Positions 10,603 through 18,897 of a DNA stretch of 34,377 bases are shown piece after piece (within the stretch, counting starts at the first letter, position 1; each line of letters starts with the position of its first letter). Origin of the DNA: Pelagibius litoralis (GTDB lineage: Bacteria > Pseudomonadota > Alphaproteobacteria > Kiloniellales > Kiloniellaceae). The stretch covers positions 1 through 34,377 of the forward strand of contig NZ_JAAQPH010000035.1 in assembly GCF_011683915.1 (NCBI RefSeq). The letters are read 5' to 3'. The notes under the pieces are model-generated. The model saw nothing but the letters and a program-made list of their open reading frames with translations, was not told the DNA's origin and did no database searches. Made by a program: the position numbers and the translations under genes.

Positions 10603-11424
10603 ATGAGCGCAGGCCACGAACAGAATCATCCCTACCACCTGGTAGATCCCAGCCCCGTACCGTTTTTCGGGGCCATCTCCGGTGGTGTGCTCGCCCTCGG
10701 CATGGTGTTTTTCATGCACGATGTCACCACCTGGGTTCTGCCGGTCGGCGTTTTGCTGGTCGCGGCGACCATGGTTTTCTGGTGGCGCCAGGTGATCAAC
10801 GAGGCGACCCATCAGGGCCACCACAACAAGGTGGTGCAGCTCGGCCTGCGCTACGGCATGGTCTTGTTTATCGCCTCCGAGGTGATGTTCTTCGCCGCCT
10901 TCTTCTGGGCCTTCTTCGATGCCAGCCTGTTTGCCGGGGAAGTCCAGCAGTTCGAGCGTGTCGAGCACACCGGGGGTGTCTGGCCGCCGGCCGGCGTGGA
11001 GGTCTTCCCGGCCTTCCACCTGCCGTTGCTCAATACCATGATCCTGCTGCTGTCGGGCTGCACCGTGACCTGGGCCCATCACGCACTGATACACGGCGAC
11101 CGCCAGGGGCTGCTGCAGGGACTGGGGCTGACCATTTTTCTCGGCGCGGTCTTCACCGCCGTCCAGGCCTATGAGTACGGCCACGCCGCCTTCGGTTTCA
11201 CCGATGGCATCTACTCATCGACTTTCTATATGGCGACCGGCTTCCACGGCTTTCATGTGCTGGTCGGCACCATCTTCCTGATTGTCTGCTGGTTCCGCGC
11301 CTACTACGGCCACTTCAAGCCGGACCATCATTTCGGTTTCGAGGCGGCGGCCTGGTACTGGCATTTTGTTGACGTGGTATGGCTGTTCCTCTTCATCTGC
11401 GTTTACTGGTGGGGCGGCAACTGA
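10603..11424 (+). CDS. coxC: Cytochrome c oxidase subunit III
   Basis: This 273-residue protein is full length with about seven membrane helices. Characteristic blocks are HPYHLVDPSPVPFFGA at the N-terminus, RYGMVLFIASEVMFFAAFFW (carrying the conserved membrane Glu), TGFHGFHVLVGTIFL and the end WYWHFVDVVWLFLFICVYWW. Subunit III stabilises subunit I and protects proton uptake. The ATG has GGGGAATACC upstream. A 72-base gap separates it from ctaG, and a short GGCCCG/CGGGCC hairpin (11440-11456) follows it; the operon probably continues into the DUF983 gene. Confidence 0.96.
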   Translation: MSAGHEQNHPYHLVDPSPVPFFGAISGGVLALGMVFFMHDVTTWVLPVGVLLVAATMVFWWRQVINEATHQGHHNKVVQLGLRYGMVLFIASEVMFFAAFFWAFFDASLFAGEVQQFERVEHTGGVWPPAGVEVFPAFHLPLLNTMILLLSGCTVTWAHHALIHGDRQGLLQGLGLTIFLGAVFTAVQAYEYGHAAFGFTDGIYSSTFYMATGFHGFHVLVGTIFLIVCWFRAYYGHFKPDHHFGFEAAAWYWHFVDVVWLFLFICVYWWGGN

Positions 11425-11482
11425 TCGATCTCGCCGCCGGGCCCGATTTCCGGGCCGGCCCAGAAGCTTGGGGGGCGCTGTC

Positions 11483-11950
11483 GTGACGGCGCCCCGCCGA
11501 ACCCCAGAAGACTCCGCTTCCGACGACGCCTATGCGCCGCTCTCGCCGCTTCGGACCGGCCTGACCTGCCGCTGTCCGCGTTGCGGCAAGGGCAGGCTGT
11601 TCGCCGGCTTTCTGACCGTGGCGGCGCGCTGTGCCGTCTGCGGCTTCGATCTCAGCGAGCAGAACAGCGGCGACGGACCGGCCGTGTTCATCATCTTCAT
11701 CCTCGGCGCGGTCGTGGTCCCGCTGGTCTTCTGGTTCGAGTTTGCCTACGAGCCGCCAATTTGGCTTCATATGCTGATCTGGGTGCCGGTGATCCTGGGT
11801 GGCGCGCTGGGTATGCTGCGCCCCATGAAAGGTGTGATGATCGCCCTGCAGTACCGCAACAAGGCCAGCGACAGCGGCACGGTGGATTACAGCCTCACCG
11901 CCGATGACAGGAAAAATGGTTCAAAAGACGACCGGGAAGACGAACGATGA
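11483..11950 (+). CDS. DUF983 family zinc-ribbon membrane protein
   Basis: The likely start is the GTG at 11483, giving 155 residues; the longer frame upstream overlaps coxC. The protein has a small zinc-ribbon (C31, C34, C50 and C53 in RCPRCGKG and RCAVCGFD) followed by two membrane helices (FIIFILGAVVVPLVFW and LIWVPVILGGALGML). DUF983 genes sit between coxC and surf1 in many alphaproteobacteria, which suggests a role in oxidase assembly, but no function is proven. Its stop overlaps the SURF1 start by four bases (ATGA). Confidence 0.85.
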   Translation: MTAPRRTPEDSASDDAYAPLSPLRTGLTCRCPRCGKGRLFAGFLTVAARCAVCGFDLSEQNSGDGPAVFIIFILGAVVVPLVFWFEFAYEPPIWLHMLIWVPVILGGALGMLRPMKGVMIALQYRNKASDSGTVDYSLTADDRKNGSKDDREDER

Positions 11951-12714
11951 GCGCACCTGAAAGCCATGGCATCGCTCGGGGCAGGCGGCGCTTCCGCCCG
12001 ACTTTCTGGGCGACGTTCTGTGCGGTGCCTGCCCTGATCATCCTGCTGGGGCTTGGCACCTGGCAGGTCCAACGGCTGCACTGGAAAGAAGGCGAGATCG
12101 CCAAGCGCGAAGAGCGTTCGCAGGGGCCCGGTATTCCACTGCCCGGCGCCTTCCCCGACCCGGCGGCCGTCGAGTTCACCCGCGTCGCCCTGGCCGGCAG
12201 CTTTCTGCACGATCAGGAATTCTACCTCGGCGCCCGCACCGAAAAAGGCCGGGTTGGTTTCAATGTGGTGACGCCCTTCCGGCTCGACGACGGCCGCATC
12301 CTGCTGATGAACCGTGGCTGGGTGCCGGAGAACCGCCGCGACCCGGCAACCCGTGCGGAGGGCCAGCTGGCCGGCCCCCTGGAGGTCGAGGCGCTGCTGC
12401 GCACCGACGGCTGGAAAGGCGTCGACTTCGCCAAACCGCCCAACAAGCCGGAGGAGCGCTTCTACTTCTGGCTCGACCTGCCGGTCATGGCTGAAGGCGT
12501 GTCAGCGGGGCCGATCATCACCGAGATCTATGCCGACGCCGTGTTTTCAGAGATGCCCGGCGGTATGCCGTTCGGCGGGCAGACCCGCATCGCCCTGAAG
12601 AACGACCACCTGGAATACGCCATCACCTGGTACTCCTTCGCGCTCATCCTGGCGGTGATTTATTTCCTCTTCCACTATCGCCCGGAAGAAGAAGGACCCG
12701 ACGACGCGGCCTGA
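11947..12714 (+). CDS. SURF1 family oxidase assembly protein
   Basis: This 255-residue protein has the SURF1 layout: an N-terminal membrane helix (about residues 20-38) running into GTWQVQRLHWKE, a periplasmic domain with LNRGWVP-like (LLMNRGWVPENRRDP) and GGQTRIALKNDHLEYAITWYSFA motifs, and a C-terminal helix ending in the basic HYRPEEE tail. SURF1 binds heme a and assists its insertion into subunit I. The start overlaps the preceding gene by four bases, and it is the last gene of the oxidase operon. Confidence 0.92.
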   Translation: MSAPESHGIARGRRRFRPTFWATFCAVPALIILLGLGTWQVQRLHWKEGEIAKREERSQGPGIPLPGAFPDPAAVEFTRVALAGSFLHDQEFYLGARTEKGRVGFNVVTPFRLDDGRILLMNRGWVPENRRDPATRAEGQLAGPLEVEALLRTDGWKGVDFAKPPNKPEERFYFWLDLPVMAEGVSAGPIITEIYADAVFSEMPGGMPFGGQTRIALKNDHLEYAITWYSFALILAVIYFLFHYRPEEEGPDDAA

Positions 12715-12791
12715 TCGGGTGACTTGATAACCTGGGCCCGCTCGGTCATCTATCTTGGTGATGATCAATTCGATGTCATGAAGGGATCGGC

Positions 12792-14282
12792 ATGACCGCT
12801 TACGACCAGCTTTCCCGCAAATTCAAGCGCCTGCACGCCCTGCAGGAGGCGGCGGGCATTCTCTCCTGGGACATGTCGACGGTAATGCCGTCCGGCGGGG
12901 CGGAGGCGCGTACGGAGCAGCTGGCGACCCTGGACGTGGTCTGCCACGAGACCCTGACCGATCCGGCGATGGACGAGCTGTTTGACCGGGCCTCGGCCGA
13001 GGCGACCGGCCTGTCCGACTGGGCCCAGGCCAATCTCACGGAGATGCGCCGCCGCTGGCTCCATGCCACGGCCCTGGAAAGCGACCTTGTGGAGGCGCTT
13101 TCGAAAGCCTGCAAGCGCTGCGAGATGATCTGGCGTGAGGCGCGGCCGAAGTCGGATTTCGCCGCCGTGCTGCCGGCCATGACGGAGGTGCTGAACCTGA
13201 CGCGCCAAGCCGCCGCCGCCAAATCGGAAAAGCTGGGCTGCTCGCTCTATGATGCGCTACTGGACGAGTACGAACCCGGTGGCTCTTCGGCGCGCATCGA
13301 TACCGTCTTTGCCGACTTGGCCGACTTCCTGCCCGGCTTTCTGGACGATGTGTTGGCACGTCAGGGCCAGCAAACCGCGACCCTGCCGCTCGCCGGGCCG
13401 TTCCCGCGCGCGCAGCAGGAGGCGCTGGGGCGCAGACTGATGGCCGCCGTCGGCTTCGATTTCGATCACGGCCGGCTCGATGTTTCCCTGCATCCTTTCT
13501 GCGGCGGTGTGCCCGACGACGTGCGCATCACCACGCGCTACGACGAGGATGACTTCATGACCGCCCTTATGGGCGTGCTGCACGAAACCGGGCACGCGAT
13601 GTACGAGCGTGGCCTGCCGCAGGACTGGCGCCTGCAGCCGGTGGGCGAGGCGCGCGGCATGGCGATGCACGAAAGCCAGTCCCTGATGGTGGAGATGCAG
13701 GCCTGCCGCTCTGCCGAGTTCGTGTCTTTCCTGGCGCCCCTGGCGCGCGAGGCCTTCGGCGGCAGCGGCCCGGCCTGGGAGGCGGATAACCTGTTGCGCC
13801 ATTACAACGCCGTGAAGCCGGACTTCATCCGCGTCGATGCGGACGAGGTAACCTATCCGGCGCACGTCATTCTGCGCTACCGGCTGGAGAAGGCGCTGAT
13901 CGCCGGGGAGATGGAGCTGGAGGCGCTGCCCGATGAATGGAACCGGGGCATCAAGGGCCTCTTGGGCATCGCCCCGCCGGAGGATCGCCTGGGCTGCCTG
14001 CAGGACATTCACTGGTACGACGGCGCCTGGGGGTATTTTCCGACCTATACCTTGGGGGCGATGACGGCGGCGCAGCTCTTCGCTGCCGCCAAACGGGCGC
14101 GGCCGGAAATCCCGGCGGCCCTGGGCCGGGGCGATTTCGCGCCGCTGATGGGCTGGCTGCGCGAACACGTCCATGCCCAGGCCTCTTCCGCCGGCTTCGA
14201 GACGATTCTGGAGCGCGCAAGCGGTGAGGCACTCAACCCCGAGATCTTCAAGGCCCACCTGAAAGCGCGCTATCTTTCCTAA
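12792..14282 (+). CDS. M32 family carboxypeptidase (carboxypeptidase Taq)
   Basis: The 496-residue protein is full length for the M32 family of cytoplasmic zinc carboxypeptidases. Motifs occur in the family order: HPF (LHPFCGG), DVRITTRY, the zinc site HETGH at 264-268, HESQS at 293-297 (third ligand Glu), IRVDADEVTYPAH, and LQDIHWYDGAWGYFPTYTLG. The enzyme removes C-terminal residues with broad specificity. The ATG has AAGGGATCGGC upstream. It follows SURF1 by 77 bases and could be read through from the oxidase operon or have its own promoter. It is the first gene of what looks like a block inserted between SURF1 and thrC. Confidence 0.94.
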   Translation: MTAYDQLSRKFKRLHALQEAAGILSWDMSTVMPSGGAEARTEQLATLDVVCHETLTDPAMDELFDRASAEATGLSDWAQANLTEMRRRWLHATALESDLVEALSKACKRCEMIWREARPKSDFAAVLPAMTEVLNLTRQAAAAKSEKLGCSLYDALLDEYEPGGSSARIDTVFADLADFLPGFLDDVLARQGQQTATLPLAGPFPRAQQEALGRRLMAAVGFDFDHGRLDVSLHPFCGGVPDDVRITTRYDEDDFMTALMGVLHETGHAMYERGLPQDWRLQPVGEARGMAMHESQSLMVEMQACRSAEFVSFLAPLAREAFGGSGPAWEADNLLRHYNAVKPDFIRVDADEVTYPAHVILRYRLEKALIAGEMELEALPDEWNRGIKGLLGIAPPEDRLGCLQDIHWYDGAWGYFPTYTLGAMTAAQLFAAAKRARPEIPAALGRGDFAPLMGWLREHVHAQASSAGFETILERASGEALNPEIFKAHLKARYLS

Positions 14283-14330
14283 GGCGGCGTTCGGCACGAC
14301 CTGGCATTCTTTTCTTCTGCTGCGCGGAAG

Positions 14331-14522
14331 CCCCCTCACCCCGACCCTCTCCCACGGAGGGGAGAGGGGGAAACAAATAAGGTCGAGTCGGCTCTATTTC
14401 CCTCTCCCCTTTGTGGGAGAGGGAGGGGCCCGCGTAGCGGGAGGGTGAGGGGGAAATCAGTTTCCCGCGTATCGGGAGGGTGAGGGGGAAATCAGTTTCC
14501 CGCGTAGCGGGAGGGTGAGGGG
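14331..14522. repeat. Repeat-rich spacer with inverted repeats and a 35-bp tandem repeat
   Basis: The gap from 14283 to 14621 has no gene. Two G/C-rich palindromes (CCCTCTCCCacggaGGGGAGAGGG near 14344 and CCCTCTCCCctttgtGGGAGAGGG near 14400) are followed by a tandem repeat with a 35-bp period: unit 1 at 14429-14463, unit 2 at 14464-14498, and a partial unit 3 at 14499-14522. Each unit begins CCCGCGTAGCGGGAGGGTG and ends GGGGGAAATCAGTTT; unit 2 differs by one base (T for G). It may form part of the termination of the M32 gene, but it mainly resembles a dispersed GC-rich repeat. Confidence 0.7.
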
Positions 14523-14621
14523 CTGGTTCCGACAATCCGGCGCACGTAGCCTTTGTTGAACCCTTCGCCGTCAGCCGCCACATGAGCTTCGAAGCATTTC
14601 AATCACGCGAGGAGAAGCACC

Positions 14622-14882
14622 ATGGCAATCGGCGGACTGGGCGGCGGCATTGGCCGCATGGGGGCGAAAGCGGCTGAAAGCGCCGTCAACCTGGTACAGG
14701 ACCTCACCGGCGCTGGCGTCTATCCGGCCAATGACTATGCCCTGGCGGCCTATCTTTTCGAGCGTATTGCCCAGGCGGAAAAAGAGACTGCCACACAGGA
14801 TCGGGCTTACTACCTCTCTCTCATGGCGAGTTGTCTCGAAACCGTGCGGAAGGCTGGCATGGCGGACAAACCGGCCTCTTAG
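14622..14882 (+). CDS. Small protein of unknown function
   Basis: This 86-residue protein starts at an ATG preceded by GAGGAGAAGCACC, a strong ribosome-binding site. The first 22 residues are rich in Gly and Ala (MAIGGLGGGIGRMGAKAAES) and the rest is helical with Tyr and Leu (YALAAYLFERIAQAEKE, YYLSLMASCLETVRKAG). There is no signal peptide and no clear membrane helix. I do not recognise a family. It lies between the repeat spacer and the duplicated exported proteins, which have their own leader, so it is probably transcribed alone. Confidence 0.5.
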   Translation: MAIGGLGGGIGRMGAKAAESAVNLVQDLTGAGVYPANDYALAAYLFERIAQAEKETATQDRAYYLSLMASCLETVRKAGMADKPAS

Positions 14883-14970
14883 ACTGCGATTCTGGACGTC
14901 GGATGGCTTTCCCGCGCGCCTCGGCCTAACCCCAAGTCTTACTGAGTTAACCTTGGAAGTTCGTCCGCTA

Positions 14971-15024
14971 ACCTTAGTTAGGGGTGACTAAGGTATTGCT
15001 CAGGTTGGATATTTTTCTACCTGA
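14971..15024. promoter_or_regulatory. Two inverted repeats upstream of the first duplicated gene
   Basis: ACCTTAGT (14971-14978) and ACTAAGGT (14987-14994) form a perfect 8-bp inverted repeat with an 8-base gap. TCAGGT (15000-15005) and ACCTGA (15019-15024) form a second one. Both lie in the AT-richer leader before the gene at 15107 and could be operator sites. The second gene copy lacks them. Confidence 0.35.
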
Positions 15025-15106
15025 AAAATTTATCTTGTTTTTGAACTAACCAGGATCTCTCCGCGACAAATGAGCAACCTAACGATTGGTGCAAATGGAG
15101 AGAGTT

Positions 15107-15871
15107 ATGATCAAGGAACAGATTACGAAGGGTCTGCTGGTTTCGGCCATCGCCCTGACCCTGGGGTCCGGCGTTGCCGCCGCCCAGCAGAATTCGTCCG
15201 ATGGATTGATCGGCGATGTCGCCGCCGTGCTTGCCGCGCGCAGCGATGTTTTCCAGGCGACTTCGGCCAATCTCGATGTCGTGCCGCTGAATATGGCCGG
15301 TTCCTGCCCGCAGGCTTATGCCTTCAACATCCGGGTCGGCGCCCAGTCCCCCGGCAAGCTGACCTATCAGATCGTCACCGAAGACGGGCGGGCCTCGCAG
15401 GTCTTCGAAGCTGAGGCCAGCGCCACCGAAGACGGGCTTTTCGCTGTCAAGGCAAGCCACAAGCTGGCCCTGGCGCAGAGCGAACAGACCGCCGAAGACT
15501 CCTCGATCGTGGTTTTCGATCAACTGGAGAACTTCAAGCAAATCCGTGAGCCTGACTTCTTCGAGCGGCTCTTCGGCACCGGCCCGGCGGCTGAGGACGA
15601 CGATGTCCAGGGCCTGCGTAACCAGGCCTTCATGGTGAAGGTTCTCGCCCCGAACCAGGTGGCCTCCAGCTTTGACCGCCATTCGGTGAGTTGTGAGCCT
15701 CAGCGCGAGACGCGCATCATTCCGGCCTCCATGGAGAGCCAGCGTGATCCCGGCGACCGCGACCGTGGCGGTAGAGACCGTGGTGGCAGAGGTGGTGGTG
15801 ATTCTTCCAGCACCGATGGTGGTGGCCGTGACCGTGGCGACCCCAGCGGCGGCACGGCGGGGGGGATCTGA
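15107..15871 (+). CDS. Exported protein of unknown function, tandem copy 1
   Basis: The ATG at 15107 is chosen because its paralogue at 16169 starts at the same place behind the same GGAGAGAGTT site; the frame 21 bases longer upstream is less likely. The 254-residue product has a signal peptide (MIKEQITKGLLVSAIALTL, cleaved near AAAQQN). A folded region with two cysteines (SCPQAYAF and SCEPQRE) runs to about residue 210, and a tail of DRDRGGRDRGGRGGG repeats follows. No family was recognised. The protein is similar to the product of the next gene over its whole length, so it arose by duplication. A hairpin terminator follows at 15912. Confidence 0.7.
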   Translation: MIKEQITKGLLVSAIALTLGSGVAAAQQNSSDGLIGDVAAVLAARSDVFQATSANLDVVPLNMAGSCPQAYAFNIRVGAQSPGKLTYQIVTEDGRASQVFEAEASATEDGLFAVKASHKLALAQSEQTAEDSSIVVFDQLENFKQIREPDFFERLFGTGPAAEDDDVQGLRNQAFMVKVLAPNQVASSFDRHSVSCEPQRETRIIPASMESQRDPGDRDRGGRDRGGRGGGDSSSTDGGGRDRGDPSGGTAGGI

Positions 15872-15911
15872 ACCCTGCAGCCAGGTTTGCTTTGAAGAAT
15901 ACAACAATGGG

Positions 15912-15936
15912 AAGGCCCGCCTGACGGCGGGCCTTC
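15912..15936 (+). terminator. Rho-independent-like terminator after copy 1
   Basis: AAGGCCCGCC-TGAC-GGCGGGCCTT has a perfect 10-bp stem with a 4-base loop 40 bases past the stop, followed by CTGCTGTCTCACC. The T-tract is short. It is the reverse complement of the hairpin after copy 2. Confidence 0.7.
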
Positions 15937-16168
15937 TGCTGTCTCACCGGGAAGAAATCGATGAATGCCCCCGACCGCGGCGGCTTCCATCGCACCCCGC
16001 TTGATCGCCCTCCGGACCAGGGCCGCGCTGTTGATCATGGCTGCGCGCTTTAGCTTTCAGTTAACCAAGATCTCCGGCAAGCCAAAGACCCCCCCCTGTT
16101 TTTGAACTCCGCCAGCCCTCCTTGCGACCTATGGGCAACCGAATGATTGGTGCAGATGGAGAGAGTTC

Positions 16169-16915
16169 ATGATTAAGGAACAGGTTGCCAAGGGTCTGCT
16201 GGTTTCGGCCATCGCCCTGACCCTGGGGTCCGGCGTTGCCGCCGCCCAACAGAATTCGTCCGATGGATTGATCGGCGATGTCGCCGCCGTGCTTGCCGCC
16301 CGTAGCGATGTCTTCCAGGCGACCACGGCCAGTCTTGATGTCGTGCCGATGAACATGGCCGGCTCCTGCCCGCGGGCCTTTGCTTTCAATGTCAGCGTCG
16401 GTGCCCAGTCCCCCGGCACGCTGTCCTATCAGATTGTCACGGACGACGGCCGCGAGTCCCAGGTCTTTAAGGCCCAGACACGCGCGACGGAAGACGGTCT
16501 CTTTGCCGCCCAGGCCAGCCACAAGCTGGCCCTGGTGGAGAGCGAGCAGACCGAAGCCGATGCTTCGATCGTCGTCTTCGACCGGCCGGAGAATCCGACA
16601 CCGGCTCGTGAGCCTGACTTTTTCGAGCGGCTTTTCGGCACAGGTCCGGCCGCCGAGCCGTATGACCCCCAGGGTCTGCGCAATCAGGCCTTCAAAGTGA
16701 AGGTGGTGGCGCCGAACGAAGTGGTCTCGGCCTTCGACAGCCTCTCGGTCAGTTGCGAGCCGCAGCGCACACCACGGGTCGTTCCGGCCACGGAGAGCCA
16801 GCGTGATCCCGGCGACCGCGACCGTGGCGGACGTGATCCCGGTGGGCGTGATCCCGGCGGACGTGATTCCGGTGGAACCGGCGGTGGGGGCAGCGGACCA
16901 TCAGGTACCCCCTGA
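16169..16915 (+). CDS. Exported protein of unknown function, tandem copy 2
   Basis: This 248-residue protein is a paralogue of the gene ending at 15871. The signal peptide is near identical (MIKEQVAKGLLVSAIALTL) and so is the next stretch (SSDGLIGDVAAVLAARSDVF). It has the same two cysteines (SCPRAFAF and SCEPQR). Conserved EPDFFERLFGTGPAAE and VSCEPQR segments suggest a common fold. The tail of GGRDPGGRD units is longer than in copy 1 and is built from 15-bp DNA repeats at 16829-16873. The leader shares TGTTTTTGAACT and GATTGGTGCA blocks with copy 1, so the duplication includes about 85 bases of upstream sequence. The function is unknown; the tail may bind nucleic acid or a surface, but this is speculation. 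Confidence 0.7.
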   Translation: MIKEQVAKGLLVSAIALTLGSGVAAAQQNSSDGLIGDVAAVLAARSDVFQATTASLDVVPMNMAGSCPRAFAFNVSVGAQSPGTLSYQIVTDDGRESQVFKAQTRATEDGLFAAQASHKLALVESEQTEADASIVVFDRPENPTPAREPDFFERLFGTGPAAEPYDPQGLRNQAFKVKVVAPNEVVSAFDSLSVSCEPQRTPRVVPATESQRDPGDRDRGGRDPGGRDPGGRDSGGTGGGGSGPSGTP

Positions 16916-16957
16916 GGCATACAGCAAGAGTTCAGTTTTGAGAGTGTAAAGATGAAG

Positions 16958-16983
16958 AAGGCCCGCCGTCAGGCGGGCCTTCT
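16958..16983. terminator. Bidirectional terminator between copy 2 and the symporter gene
   Basis: AAGGCCCGCC-GTCA-GGCGGGCCTT, with a perfect 10-bp stem, lies between the convergent genes ending at 16915 and 16990 and can serve both. Confidence 0.7.
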
Positions 16984-16989
16984 GCTATC

Positions 16990-18573
16990 TCACCAGAAGC
17001 CGATGAGCACGGCCAGCATGGCCAGGATCAGGAGGCCGGCCTGGATCTTCAGGTTCCTGTACCAAGCCCCGCCCAAGGTGCCTTCAGCGATCGCGATTTC
17101 GGGCCGCCAGGTGGTGCGCTCGATCTGTTCAGCATCCGGTGCCGCCGTCGCCAGACTGACGACCACGAAAACCACCGTGCTGAACAGCGCCATGATGCCG
17201 ACGTTGATGGTGAAGTGGATCGGCCAGTAACCGAACTGGCCGGCGAAGAAAACCACCAGGCCGACGCTGTGACCGACCACCAGCGACCAGAACGCCCCGT
17301 CGCCGTTTCCGCGCCGCCAGAAAACGCCGATCAGGAAGATTGCGGCGATCGGCGGCACCAGGATCGAAAAGGCCTGCTGCAAGTACGACCAGAGACCGCC
17401 GAAGTTGGAGATCATCGGCGCCCAGGCGATGGCGACGACCATCAGGATCAGGGTCGTGACCTGGCCATAGCGGCCGACCTTCTCGGGCTTGAACTCCGGG
17501 TGGTGCGGTTCGATGAAATCGTGCACCACCAGCGTCGATGCCGAGTTCAAGGTCGAATCCACACTCGACATGATGGCGGCCACCAGGCCGGCCAGAACCA
17601 GACCGGTGATGCCGACAGGCAATACGGTCGTGACCAGGGTCGGGAACACCATGTCGGCGTTGGGCAGGTCGGGCAGCAGCACGATTGCCATGGCGCCGGG
17701 CAGGACCATGGTGAACAGCGGAATCAGTTTCAGGAAACCGCCAAGCATGGCGCCCCACTGGGCGTGCTTCAGGTCTTTGGCGCCGAGCACGCGTTGCACG
17801 ATGTACTGGTTGGTCACCCAGTACCAGAATCCGAGCAGCGAGACGCCCATGATGATGCCGAGCCAGGGCAGTTGCGGATCGTCGAGCGGCTGGATCATCG
17901 ACAGGTGCCCGGCCGGCGCGGCCTCCACCACCCGGGCCCAGGAATAATCCAGTTCGCCGAACATGATGATGGTCATCAAGGTGCTGCCGAAGATCAGTAC
18001 GACGGCCTGCAGCACGTCGGTGTAGACCACGGCCTTCAGGCCGCCTGCGGCGGTGTAGATGCCGGCGAAGAGGCCGAGGCCGAGGCAGACCTGCCAGATC
18101 ACCAGGTCCGGGAAGAAGGTCTTCAGAACCACCGAGCCGGCATAGAGCCCGCCGGCGGTATCGACGATGATGCTGAGCAGGATCGTCACCAGCGAGAAAT
18201 AGACCCGCGAGCGCCGGTCGAAGCGCAGTTCCAGAAACTCGGGGATCGTCGTGATGCGCGAGCGCAGATAGAGCGGCGCAAAGACGAAAGCCAGAATGAT
18301 CAGCGGCACCCCCGACATCCACTCGTAGGTCGATACCGAGATGCCGGCCGAGTAGGCGGCGCCGGCCAGCCCGATCAGGGTGGTGCTGGAAATGTTCGAA
18401 GCAAAGAGTGAAAAGCCGATCACGCCCCAGGTGAGCGCGCGGCCGGCGAGAAAGAGATCGTCGCCGGTCTCCGTCGTTTTCGCGACCCAGACACCGATGA
18501 TGATCGTGACGACAAAATAAGCGATCAGCACCGCAATATCGATGCCGCTGATGGCTGCGCCAACCTCTGACAT
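16990..18573 (-). CDS. Sodium:solute symporter (SSS family), probably sugar
   Basis: The 527-residue membrane protein has the LeuT-type fold of the SSS (SGLT) family, with about 13 to 14 helices. Family signs are FLAGRALTWGVIGFSLFASNISSTTLIGLAGAAY (split here as FLAGR...SNISSTT) near residues 40-70, the sodium-site segment SSVDSTLNSASTLVVHDF, and VYTDVLQAVVLIFG. The ATG is preceded by CTGGGGGGAAAT. It lies downstream of the GH4 gene on the same strand, with the AraC regulator divergent, so the cargo is most likely an alpha-galactoside such as melibiose. This takes the place of MelB in the E. coli system. The substrate is inferred from context only. Confidence 0.88.
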   Translation of the reverse strand: MSEVGAAISGIDIAVLIAYFVVTIIIGVWVAKTTETGDDLFLAGRALTWGVIGFSLFASNISSTTLIGLAGAAYSAGISVSTYEWMSGVPLIILAFVFAPLYLRSRITTIPEFLELRFDRRSRVYFSLVTILLSIIVDTAGGLYAGSVVLKTFFPDLVIWQVCLGLGLFAGIYTAAGGLKAVVYTDVLQAVVLIFGSTLMTIIMFGELDYSWARVVEAAPAGHLSMIQPLDDPQLPWLGIIMGVSLLGFWYWVTNQYIVQRVLGAKDLKHAQWGAMLGGFLKLIPLFTMVLPGAMAIVLLPDLPNADMVFPTLVTTVLPVGITGLVLAGLVAAIMSSVDSTLNSASTLVVHDFIEPHHPEFKPEKVGRYGQVTTLILMVVAIAWAPMISNFGGLWSYLQQAFSILVPPIAAIFLIGVFWRRGNGDGAFWSLVVGHSVGLVVFFAGQFGYWPIHFTINVGIMALFSTVVFVVVSLATAAPDAEQIERTTWRPEIAIAEGTLGGAWYRNLKIQAGLLILAMLAVLIGFW

Positions 18574-18897
18574 ATTTCCCCCCAGTTGTTTGTTTTTTGG
18601 GTCGATCCGATGTTGCGAACCGCCAGCCCTATCGCGTGATCTGCGCTTTTCTGCGGTTTATCTGTTGAGCGGTGGTGACGCTCTCCAGGCCCCGTGCCTC
18701 GGGTTCCACTGCGTAGGTGGCACAATTTGATCGTGTTTCGTTTGGCAGGGCATCCCGCAGACCGACAAAATAATCCGGGATGCTATGGCTCAAGCCGCCT
18801 TTTTTCCGGTATTCCTCTGTGACTTTGCTGTGGCGCGCGTATCTGCCGCCGTGGTTTTGACGCCACGGTCGCAAGCGGGCGGGCTGCTGCAGACCTT
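18574..18897 (-). other. 324-base gap between the GH4 and symporter genes, with a hairpin
   Basis: No gene was found on either strand. The only clear structure is the inverted repeat GCATCCCG (18750-18757) / CGGGATGC (18776-18783), with an 18-base loop. It may mark an operator, a weak terminator or an mRNA processing site that sets different expression for the two genes. No T-tract follows it. Confidence 0.5.

Noticed and set aside
14429-14522. CRISPR-like direct repeats
   Set aside because: The units are directly adjacent without spacers and only two and a half copies exist; no cas genes are nearby.
17215-18411. 398-codon plus-strand frame across the symporter gene
   Set aside because: The symporter helices and motifs are on the other strand; this one has a His/Gln/Asp-rich shadow composition.
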